From Ephydatia muelleri (lineage: Eukaryota; Porifera; Demospongiae; Spongillida; Spongillidae), in NCBI GenBank assembly GCA_013339895.1, contig JABACO010000008.1, positions 4,490,372 through 4,554,371 on the forward strand: 64,000 bases of DNA, given 5' to 3'. Both the position numbers and the translations under genes were made by a program. The first letter of the stretch is position 1, and each line of letters starts with the position of its first letter. The notes under the pieces were generated by a model. It was not told the DNA's origin and searched no databases. It saw nothing but the letters and a program-made list of their open reading frames with translations. Shown piece after piece: positions 46,037-54,836 of the stretch.

Positions 46037-46485
46037 AGCCGGCGGCTCCCGCCGGCCCCCTGGAGTTTAAAGGAGTCTGCTGCTGGAGGGCTGGACACTC
46101 CCTTCGAACATGGCCTGCAGGGGCGGATACAGGAATTCTGGAAGGGGGGGTCCGACATGAATAATTTAAAGGGGAGGGTGCGGGAGGGGGATGTGCCCCC
46201 TCCCGCGCGAAGCGCGGAAGCTTTTGACGGATCGTCATCCCGCACATAAGGTGACATTCTTGAAAAGGGCGGCGAATACTGTGCGTGGTTCGGTTTGGGG
46301 GACTCTATTCTCAGTGCAACTCATAAACTGCGTATCGTAAATTAATGAGTAATCCCTATTTAACAGACTGATTTTCCTATCATGGCAGATAGCTGTGGAA
46401 TTAAAATACGTATTTATCGCCATTTCACATTTGACACTGAATGAACTAATAAAACATACAATGAATCTATACAATTACTACCAAA

Positions 46486-46797
46486 TCATTTATTGGTACA
46501 GAATACAAGATTGAAACATTTTTCTGTTGTGTTAAAAGCTTCACACACCTCATCAATATCAATATCAACATCACTATGCAAATGCATCAGTGCTAATCCA
46601 GCAAAACGCTCAGAACTCATTGTACTTCGTAAATAGGATTTAATACGCCTCAATGCTGAAAAAGACCTTTCTGCTTTACAGCTAGATACAGGTATAGTGC
46701 AGGCAATAATTAATAGTACTCGTATGTTGGGGAAAACATCTTCATCAGCTGCATGCATGGATACAATGTGCCAGATCTGCAGGAATGATGTTATCAA
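46486..46797 (-). pseudogene. hAT transposase C-terminal dimerisation region
   Basis: 103-codon frame with FPNIRVLLIIACTIPVSSC and KAERSFSALRRIKSYLRSTM, diagnostic of the hAT C-terminal dimerisation domain. It reads FAGLALMHLHSDVDIDID at its end. The upstream part of the transposase is in another frame. Confidence 0.88.
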
Positions 46798-47476
46798 GGG
46801 ATTCAGATTTTAGTTTCCAAAAACGTTGCCACTGTTTTAATTCAGATAGAAGTGATGAAGCACTAGGTAAATCACGTTCCCAAAACAAACATTTTGCAAG
46901 ATCTTGTAAATCACTGTGATTAATTATTAATGTTGGAACTAGATAAAATAAGTGACTACCAACCATACTGTCACCATGAAATCTATTGTTTAGTACTTGT
47001 TCCATGTGATCCAAGAATGGAATTGCCACATTAATTCTGTAATGAACTTCAGGATCTGGATTTTCTGGACCTGCATTAGCCCTGTGTTGTTGTCTTCCAG
47101 ATAGACGTGGAACTGTAAGTACTATGCCTAACTCACTACCAATTCTGCTAGCATCCATAAACCAATCATGAAAATCTTTTTCAATGTTCTCTCTAAAAAT
47201 TGCAATATCACTGATGACACTGTGTATCAAGTTATAGGCATGCACAATATCCTCATCTTGCGTCTTACCCATATCTGCATGTGTCACAAAAGATAAATAA
47301 CTGAAGTATAAAAAAGAAACTCCAGGCTCGTAGCGAGGTAAGTCTGAAAGGGAGGGGGACGGGGGATGGGATGGGGGGGGGGGGGGGGGGGTTGGATCGA
47401 TTTCTAATAGGACTGCGGGGAGTAGTCTAAGTGGTGTGTGCATGTGGGCCCTCATGCATTCACGCAGCTGAATCAC
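46745..47476 (-). pseudogene. hAT transposase, central region
   Basis: 243-codon frame. The useful part starts around YFSYLSFVTHADMGKTQDED and includes RLSGRQQHRANAGP and YRINVAIPFLDHMEQVLNNR, typical of ZMYM1-like hAT transposases. The Pro-rich N-terminal part is read-through of repeat and terminus sequence. Confidence 0.8.
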
Positions 47477-47774
47477 GTAATGAGATAACGCGATCGGGTG
47501 GGTGAAGTCATGACAGGCGCGCGATTCCTGTACGCATAAATTACCATTTGCTTTCTTTGAAAGTAATTCGAGATCCTTTCCGAGCCCGAGTGAACAAGCT
47601 TGCCATAACGCTCTCTAGAACAATGAATATCACATGGGATGTTGTTAATTGGTTTCGCTAATGAGTTAAAGTATTAATCCTTAATTTTATTCATCATCAG
47701 GTCTGAGGGGGGGTCCGGACACCACCGACCCCCCCCCCCCCCCCCCCCCCCCCCCCTGTATCCGCCACTGGCCT

Positions 47775-48545
47775 GGCTGCCTACAATGCCAGCATCGTAT
47801 AGCGGGGTCCTCCTCCTAGGCTCCGACTTGTCGGTAGACAGTGGTTCACTGGATAAACCAGCCATCCTCTCTGTCAGCTTTTGTACGTCCGCCGTCAGAC
47901 GGTCCAGTTTGTCCTCTAACGCACCCCTTCCGACGGGCAAGAGAGCTGAAGCTGGAATCTGGTCCCGTCTTTCTTGGCACAGGCGCCTCTGTGCCTGCTC
48001 AGCAGTCTCCAATTTTCGCGCCAACTCCATCGCATCGTTGATGCTGCGCGGCATGTCCTTCATCAGCTGCATCTGCACGGTGGGAGAAACTAAACTCTGA
48101 ATAAATTGATTACGAACCAGTTCCTCTAACTGTCCATTCGACCAGTCCGGGAAGGCCTTAGAGGCTATCATTCGCAACTCTCCCGCAAAGTCTAGCAATG
48201 ACTCCCCGGGTCGTTGCACGCGGCACTGCAACTTCATCTGCCACTCCAGCCCCATGCCAGTCTTGCCGTACCTTAACGTTAGACACTCGCAGACAGCGCT
48301 GTAGTCCTTGCTCTCAACCAATCCATTTTGGTACACTAACCTGAAGGGTTCGTCGTCTAGCAGAGACAGCAACTCTTTTCCTCGGTCCCCTTTCCCTATC
48401 TTTGCTTCGTCAGCGTATGCTTCGAAACGGATAAGCCAGAGTTCCCAGTCTGTCTTCGTAGTGAATTTCGTGGGCGGCCTTGCACAGTATCGCACAACCT
48501 TCGTATAGGCGCTGTTCACGTTCACAGAGCTGTCTTCAGTCATTG
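47775..48545 (-). mobile_element. Gypsy gag region
   Basis: Encodes a gag-type protein beginning MTEDSSVNVNSAYTK, with a capsid-like central part (WELWLIRFEAYADEAKIGKG, RPGESLLDFAGELRMIASK). It is cut at its downstream end by the hAT insertion. Confidence 0.85.
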
Positions 48546-48567
48546 CGTCGTCCACTTCTGACACCAA

Positions 48568-48735
48568 TGTAACAGGCCAGGTTGTACCCAAAATATAATA
48601 ATGAGAGAAGTGTACAACACTGCAGAAATATGCATTTATATATACAGTACAATACATTAGGTGCAGAGTTCACGGGAACACAAGTGGCCAAGCTGTCTGG
48701 GTAGAGGTTTCTGCGCATGCGTATAAGGTGTTACA
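48568..48735 (-). repeat. 5' LTR of the Gypsy element
   Basis: 168 bp; see the 3' LTR. The right flank AATG (48736-48739) matches the left flank 41809-41812. Confidence 0.96.
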
Positions 48736-49183
48736 AATGTATGATGAATTGGTAGCCTTAGACATCATGGCTGTATGTAGCTATTCATCTTCATGTGTGC
48801 CGCCTCTGCTTTCCCAGGACCTGTCTCCCTACATGAATCCTTGTCCATACCTTATCACTTCAAAGTCACCCCTCCCACAAGTGTTCAATCTCTTCCGCAC
48901 AATGGGATTACGTCACCTGCCTGTCATCAAGGCCACTGGAAGTGTGAGTTTGAGCTGTAGACATGTGCCTTGCCAAATGTCCTGTGTGTAGACTATTTGT
49001 AACATAAATGGCCATGCACTAACAGAGCTAACTTTTATTCCTGTATGAGAAATAAAATTGATGTTGATCAAGCTGAGTGTCACCAGACTGTTCCTCCAGT
49101 TTGTAGGGATCATCACTCGACATGACTTGACTCATGAGAACCTCCATCACGTGAGGGAACAGCACAAGTCTTCTCCAACATGA

Positions 49184-49860
49184 GCAGCAAATCACCAGAT
49201 GGCACTATTTCAATATTTATTTTACGGCTAAACATGTCAGCTGTACATATGTGTACACTAGTGCATTGAATGTATAATATTGTACACAGACAGGAGGTAT
49301 GTCAAAAGTGGCAATGTGTATTTGGCTGTTGGTCAATAATCAGTGAATGTCGATGGATCAGGGATCAGGTCCAAGGGTGAAGCATCTATTACAGCCATGT
49401 AAGCAATTACACACCCATGTACACATTCACCACATACACGTCACAAACCCATACATACACATCACACACGCCCCACATGTCCACATTTGATTCAATACAC
49501 ACACCTTCACGTTTTAAATTCAGCGTTTAATCGATTATAAAAGAAAGAACAGTGGCATCCTATCTCAGAAACAAGAAGTAGAATGTCATATCATTTAGCT
49601 TCACCATGAGAGAAGGATGAGCCCATGAACTTCTTTACTGAATTATTCAAGCTAGATCTTATCTGGATTTGACATGGTTTTAAGGGGGGGAGGACGTTAG
49701 ATAGTGTGTGACACACATAATTTATGGACAGCCCCTATAGGTAGTTTAAAAATGTGATCGAGGGCCGCCACCATTTTGTCGAAAACAGTATCCAGGCCTG
49801 TCGTTCAGCCAATAAATGAAATTAATCGTTTATTTAACTACTGTTATTATGAATCATTGC
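49184..49860. other. 3' flank of CLC copy 2
   Basis: Non-coding. ACACA-rich sequence near 49400-49510; no gene or transposon end recognised. Confidence 0.5.
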
Positions 49861-49861
49861 T

Positions 49862-50040
49862 TCGCGGCAAACAGCTAACAGGAGGTATAGTTGCTGGCTA
49901 TACGTACTGATCAACTGGCTGACAGGGAATTAATTCACAGGCAAGCTTTCATGACGCAGTATCGTTTATGGTTAGCCATTGTACAGAGTACGTACGTAGT
50001 AACACGACTCATATCCGTATCATGCGCGTCACTTAGTCGT
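49862..50040. repeat. Inverted partial copy of 27742-27905
   Basis: Contains GCAAACAGCTAACAGGAGG and GTAGTAACACGACTC in the order expected for the reverse complement of the 27.7-kb repeat. Confidence 0.8.
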
Positions 50041-50053
50041 TATGGATGTGAAC

Positions 50054-50180
50054 AATAGACCCTTCCCTTTAAGAAGAACTCCGGACGTGACATCACTAAT
50101 CAACGTACTTCACGAATTGGGTTAAGTATACGTTAATGAGTGATGTCACGTCCGGAGTTCTTTAAAGGGAAGGGTCTATT
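50054..50180. mobile_element. Foldback MITE, about 43-bp arms
   Basis: Arms 50054-50099 and 50138-50180 are near-perfect inverted copies (AATAGACCCTTCCCTTTAA ... GGAAGGGTCTATT; CCGGACGTGACATCACT mirrored) around a spacer of about 38 bp. The target duplication is not clear. Confidence 0.8.
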
Positions 50181-50406
50181 ACATTCGTACTGATTCCACC
50201 ATTTTTTTTAGGGAAGGACGTTTGTTTACTCATTGCTAAGAGTTTTGAAAAGTATGCCGTAGGCGTTAGTACAAGTACAACCTTATAGTGTATGGCATTA
50301 ACGTGATGCTAGTATAGTCTCGTACCCAGACCCACGCCACAGCAGCGGATGGATTACATCACCGCTACGTGGAAGTAGGGTCTCTCGGCAAAATCGTGAA
50401 CATTAA

Positions 50407-51123
50407 CACCGCGTCCGCGAGTAAAGTGGGTCAGAATTGAGGGGAAACTAAGATCCGCTAACAATAGAATCACAGGTACTAGTTGTAAAATAAGTAGAGT
50501 AGCCTTTTACACGATGTTCGCATTATAATTTATAACAGCTGCAACTATCACAGTTTTGATGCACGCACTTTAAATAAACTAGTTCGGTACTACGCTTATC
50601 ATTTCATCATTTTACACCCCTTCCCTTCTTTACTGTAAATTCATAAGCATGCATAAGTAATCTATATCAATGCAGCTCTTGGTTTCCCTGAAAATAAAAA
50701 TTATGTGTGCATGCAGACTCGCAAAGCAGCGTGCAAAGCAACAAAGTTAAACCGCATGCGGTAATGTATAGCGTTCTATAGACACGATACAACACATGCA
50801 CACAGTAAATAAAATACATTGCATATGATTGAAAAAGCATTGAAATGTTTAAAAGTTCAGCTTGGCTTATACAATGTGATTATTGCCGTTTTTCTATTAT
50901 GATGAAATATGGTTTCATCGACATAGACCACTTTTATATCGCCGCATTTGTAGCATCCAGCAAGTTGAATGATCTCTCACAAAATGCATCCAATGTTGTC
51001 TCAAGAGTTGTACTTCCACATTCCTGTATTTGAAAAGAAAAATACTCATCAGCGGACCTTTTAGTTTTTTTTACTTCCCCCAAAAACGGCCTAAATTGAC
51101 CCACTTTACTCGCGGATGCGGTG
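50407..51123. mobile_element. Nested element with TTAA duplication
   Basis: 717 bp between TTAA at 50403-50406 and TTAA at 51124-51127. Ends are CACCGCGTCCGCGAGTAAAG and a near-complement (CTTTACTCGCGGATGCGGTG). TTAA target sites are used by piggyBac and Kolobok elements. No coding sequence is recognised inside. It sits within the left part of the 9-bp-TSD element. Confidence 0.7.
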
Positions 51124-51221
51124 TTAAGTCATACCACTGTCACGCGCTGCGGGTGATTACATGTATAAGAGGTCATCTGATAATCGTGGTGACCTTGTGG
51201 GTAATCAATTGTCACCTGCAG

Positions 51222-51505
51222 TGTTGGTAAGATGAGTTACTGATATCTGCCCTGTCTAGTAGAATGGCATCTGCATTCGCTCCTGCATACACTGCTGTAG
51301 CATCTCTCCTTGTTAGTGCTTTGATCTGGTCCTTCATTAACGCGCAAGGGACTAACAACGATGACTACTGACCCTCCCGCTCGTCTGTCGAACAGTTTAG
51401 GCAGGATCCAATAGCAGGACTTCCCCCGCTTCCAGTTGGTAAAGAAACGAAGACATCACAACCACTGGCTTCAATAGCTGCTCGCTGGTCAGACTGAAAG
51501 CCAGC
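51222..51505 (-). pseudogene. RecQ-like helicase fragment captured in a TIR element
   Basis: The minus strand reads GFQSDQRAAIEASGCDVFVS then LPTGSGGS, resembling the RecQ region 'L...Q..AI.....G.DVF...PTG.GKS' with the Walker A lysine replaced. A neighbouring frame reads ALMKDQIKALTRRDATAVYA, matching 'SPL.ALM.DQV..L......A.Y' of RecQ helicases. The two stretches are in different frames and RecQ motifs II-VI are absent. It is a non-functional piece about 280 bp long. Confidence 0.7.
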
Positions 51506-52149
51506 AGCGGAGGTGATCTCATGCTACGAACGCTCGCGTGACTGTCACGCGAAAAATTCAATTAAAACCACTAATTACGCATGCTTGCAATCCGATTGTA
51601 CCGTTCAGAATCGAACGGCGGGAGCCACGATTTTGCTGAGAGATTCTCCAGACCCTACTTCCACGTAGCGGTGATGTAATCCATCCGCTACTGTGGCGTG
51701 GGTCTGGGTACGAGACTAATGCTAGTATAGTGCACAGTGCATGCATGCATTTGTGTGCCTCCGAAGCTACAGTAAACGTACCCAGTTTGGCTTCATTACT
51801 TATATATACGTATATGGTTGGGATGTTAGTAGGTGCTGTGTTATTTATTGGATGAAAGATGTGCATTTTTTGGCCCACATGGGGGCAGGAACTGAAGGAG
51901 TATGCATTTAATCTGGACACACGTGCGTGTACATTATACATGTACAACACACTGCAAAAGGCATCACTTAATGCAAAACGTATAACACACAATAGATCAG
52001 AGACCTTTGCATGATTGAAGGGACTAGAGACATATAGACACATCAGCTCTCACATCCCCTGCCATTTATAGCTACATCCCATGTATTAACTCCCATTAAA
52101 TGTCATCTCACCATTGTAACGTAGTAATAAGGGCAGATATATGTAGACT

Positions 52150-52325
52150 TCACACATTAAAGAGCAGGATAGCCACACCTCACTCTAGTTACTCAGCAGA
52201 GTGCAAACACTACATTAGTGTTGGAATGTCACATTCCTAAATAAAGGGGTGGGGAGGGGGGGGGGGGGGGGGGGGGTTGGCTTGTTGAGTTCAATCACTC
52301 ACTCAGTAATTCCCCCGGATCTCAT
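52150..52325. repeat. Inverted partial copy of 27905-28075
   Basis: Contains CTCTAGTTACTCAGCAGAG and CACTACATTAGTGTTGGAATG. The poly-G run at 52257-52276 replaces a C-rich stretch of the 28-kb copy. Together with 49862-50040 it forms a permuted inverted copy of the 27.7-28.1-kb repeat. Confidence 0.8.
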
Positions 52326-52675
52326 CGCAAAATGTGGTATCAAGCACTCCAAGAAATGCATTTCATTGGCCTTAAGCAGAGTTACAAAATGTCAGGGTGA
52401 ATTCCACTGGACTATGTTATTGGGGTGTGAGTCCTTAACATGTATAGTAGGAGTATATAATTGGTCTGTTACGGAAATTTAGGTCCGCCAAAAATTTTGG
52501 TCCTAGGAACAAAATTTTCTGGAAAAATTAGTCCGGGTGGGCCAATTTTGCCTGATAATGTTGATCCGTGTCCGAAAATTTTAGTCCTACCCTTGCTTGC
52601 GCCTGCGCGTTCTCTACACGTGTCGAATCAAGGTGTTGTAAAGTCTCCAGAAAGCTGCTAGGATGGAAGGATCTT

Positions 52676-53072
52676 TGGATGTTGAGGGTGATCTTGTTGG
52701 CGAAGTGTTCGAGTATCTTCTCAGTGGCAAATATTGCGATGGAGCGTAAAGGAAAGAAAGCGGACGATACGGAAAAAAGCTTTGAAGTTTTCAGTGTCGA
52801 GTAGAGGAGAGCTATTCTACAGGCAAAAAAGGAAGGGCAAGGCATGTAGTGTAAATATGTGCAGCAGTTGTAAACATTTTATATGGAATCCCTTTCTGGT
52901 CAACACTCAGGTGGACTGGGCCTTCAGTTACAGATGGGGGATGATGTGGCAGACAAAGCAGACAATATTGTAGATGAGATGGGGGATGATGCTGCACAAA
53001 CACCCCGTTTAGTGGCAGACAAAGCAGACAATAGTGCAGATGGATCAATAATAGAGATATCCAACCATACTG
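52676..53072 (+). pseudogene. Possible 5' part of the OTU-protein gene, broken
   Basis: ATG at 52676 opens MEGSLDVEGDLVGEVFEYL, which soon stops. A neighbouring frame has a basic stretch, KERKRTIRKKALKFSV, then GELFYRQKRKGKA, a pattern I have seen next to OTU domains in multicopy metazoan genes. 52883 onward has two copies of VADKADN. It reads like a decayed N-terminal region of the same protein. Confidence 0.4.
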
Positions 53073-53606
53073 TTGTCACAGTATTGTACTTGCCAGTTTG
53101 CAGAGATTGGCAAAATAATATGTGCAGTTTGTCAAAGTGAATCAACCCTTTGGATATTGCTCTGGACCAAGCTCCTAGTATACGTGCATGGTCGCATTAA
53201 AGATGATGGGAATTGCTTTTTTAGAGCTGTGGCTCAAGAAATAACTGGACATCAAGAGGATCATGCAGAACTTAGGGTACTTGTCACGTCATACATGGCT
53301 CACAATCCTGCTCAGTTGTCTTGTTACCTGACATCATCTGAAACAATGGGACAGTACTTGCGAACAACGTAGATGGATCAACAGAAAGTGTGGGCAACAG
53401 AAATTGAAATATATGGCACTGCCAATTTGCTTGGCACAACGACTTTTGTGTATTGTCCTTCAGGCACCAGCAACAAATGGTTGAGATTTGCACCAAAAGA
53501 ATGCCATGATGACAACAGTCATGCACGAGAGTGCCTTTATCTATGCAACCTTTCTGAGCACTTTGAAACTGTGAAGCGTATGCAACACATTGACCATTCA
53601 GATTAA
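53073..53606 (+). pseudogene. OTU-family cysteine protease, one in-frame stop
   Basis: OTU proteases are cysteine proteases that remove ubiquitin. GRIKDDGNCFFRAVAQEITG carries the D-G-N-C-F-F-R active-site motif with the catalytic Cys. Downstream, WATEIEIYGTANLL, TFVYCPSGTSNKWLRF and YLCNLSEHFE follow the order of the OTU fold, with the terminal His in SEHFE. A single TAG (53370-53372) splits the frame after GQYLRTT; the reading frame is otherwise continuous. Its position between inverted transposon ends suggests cargo rather than a stable host gene. Confidence 0.75.
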
Positions 53607-53879
53607 TTAAACTTTATTGCGTAAAGATAAAAACCTTTAGTGTAAATCATTACAATAGAATGGGATGGGGGACCAAAATTTCTAGAGCGGACCATTATTT
53701 TCGAAAAAACTGGTCCGGGGGGACCAAAATTTTCAACGAAAAAATTGGTCCCCAGGACCAAAATTACCGGGACCAAAATTCCAGTGACAGGTCTCCCTTC
53801 AATAACACCTACATACAATGGAGTGCTGGTCATTACTCATATGTTCCAGAAGTTGAGGTAAATGTTGATATGTGATTGC

Positions 53880-54480
53880 ATGTGTGCGTATGAGAATCAG
53901 GATGCATTACTTAAGATACACGGATTTATACACCTAGCTGCGGTTCAATCATATTGTGGAGTGTTGGAAATTGCGTCAATTGTCTGTGCTATGCCAGTTT
54001 CTCTGCGAACTGTTTACTACAGACAAGATTTATGAGTAAAATCATTATTTGTCATTACTCAGGTGATGAAAAGTGTTTGTGCATGTGGTGTGCATATTCA
54101 TGTCTCTGTGTGACTGTGTGTATAAATCTGTGTGTGCCTGTGTGTATATCTAGCTGTGTCTGTGTGTCCATGTGTTTGTCAGTGTTTGTCTGTCTGCATG
54201 TGTGCTTGTGTGAGTCTGTTGTGTGCACAAATGTACACACACATACACGCATATATAAACACATACACACATGCACATACACACACATACACACACATAC
54301 ACACACACTGTATGCACACAAACATGCTGTCACTGTCATGTACTTGTGCATTGTCTTCTTGGCAGCATGTAATTAGTCTGAATTATGGAGATCAGCTTCA
54401 GGGTATCCCAGAACATCGCAACTAATGCAACTTGATGCTCTGATATTTCACACTGCATGCAGTGCTATACATGTGCATGC
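53880..54480. other. Non-coding with TG/CA-rich stretch
   Basis: No gene. TG-rich 54080-54225 changes to CA-rich 54232-54310; reading frames through it are low-complexity. Confidence 0.75.
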
Positions 54481-54489
54481 AAAAAGTGT

Positions 54490-54730
54490 TGGTTTAGCAG
54501 TTAGTCACTCACCATGTGTACCTCCTCCTCTGAACTTCTTCTTGAAATTCTATATAACAAATAGAATTAGTAACTCGTTATATTTAGATAGGGAGTAAAC
54601 CTCCTTCCCCAACATTCATTGACTTGGGACCACTTTCCCTAAACATTCATTGCACATCTACATGGTTCCTTTTCACTCGCATCTGCACACTGTATTGGAC
54701 ATGTGAACCGGTTATGTAACCAAATGACCT
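54490..54730. repeat. Inverted copy of the RTK copy A upstream flank
   Basis: GTTTAGCAGTTAGTCACTCA and the following CCTCCTCCTCTGAACTTC are the reverse complement of about 8040-8100. It precedes RTK copy D in the same relative position. Confidence 0.85.
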
Positions 54731-54836
54731 GTTTCATCACATAATATTGATACTATTGTTTAACAATTTAACGCCGAATCACGCTTTTAGGCATGAATGT
54801 TTGTATTAATATTAAACGTCTTTAGTGTGTGTAGTT

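Larger units (their letters stand above)
46118..47770 (-). mobile_element. hAT derivative nested in the Gypsy element
   Basis: About 1.65 kb with ends CAGGGGCGGATACAGG and CCTGTATCCGCCACTG. A 7-bp TGGCCTG repeats at the two borders, overlapping the last bases of the right end. Minus-strand frames at 46745-47476 and 46486-46797 match the C-terminal part of a ZMYM/TTF-type hAT transposase, ending in the dimerisation region (PVSSCKAERSFSALRRIKSY). The two frames overlap and are shifted relative to each other, and the N-terminal finger region is missing. It is inserted in the gag-protease interval of the host Gypsy element and is therefore younger than it. A C run of about 30 (47728-47757) lies inside one end. 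Confidence 0.9.
41813..48735 (-). mobile_element. Ty3/Gypsy LTR retrotransposon, young, broken
   Basis: About 6.9 kb on the minus strand, bounded by two 168-bp LTRs that look identical by eye, so insertion is recent. Termini are TGTAAC...TTACA with a 4-bp duplication AATG on both sides. Next to the 5' LTR, TGGTGTCAGAAGTGG resembles the complement of a tRNA-Leu 3' end (primer site); a purine-rich stretch (GGAGGGAGTGA) precedes the 3' LTR. Parts in order: gag, protease, reverse transcriptase-RNase H, integrase with a C-terminal extension. No envelope-like part is seen. It is broken by a nested hAT derivative (46118-47770) and about two other disturbances. It interrupts CLC copy 2 between the MMQDYPRF exon and the CBS exons. 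Confidence 0.95.
50315..51718. mobile_element. TIR element with 9-bp TSD carrying a RecQ-like fragment
   Basis: 1404 bp. Ends are TAGTCTCGTACCCAGACC and its complement; the inverted repeats extend for about 85 bp, sharing GCGGATGGATTACATCACCG. A perfect 9-bp target duplication ATGCTAGTA lies at 50306-50314 and 51719-51727, the length typical of Mutator-like elements. It holds no transposase but contains a helicase fragment (51222-51505) and a nested TTAA element (50407-51123). A second, 86-bp member of the same family is at 57734-57819. Confidence 0.85.
52466..53790 (+). mobile_element. Inverted-repeat element carrying an OTU-protease frame
   Basis: About 1.3 kb. The left end begins CTGTTACGGAAATTTAGG and the right end finishes CCAAAATTCCAGTGACAG, giving imperfect inverted ends of about 21 bp. 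Both ends continue for about 120 bp as repeated GGTCC...AAAATTTT / GGACCAAAATT motifs. The inside contains an OTU-like gene. A target duplication is not clear (GGTCT-like bases at both borders). The family is unknown to me. Confidence 0.65.

Noticed and set aside
51558-52043. 161-codon minus-strand frame
   Set aside because: It runs across the right inverted repeat and TSD of the 9-bp-TSD element into unrelated flank, so it cannot be a single conserved gene.
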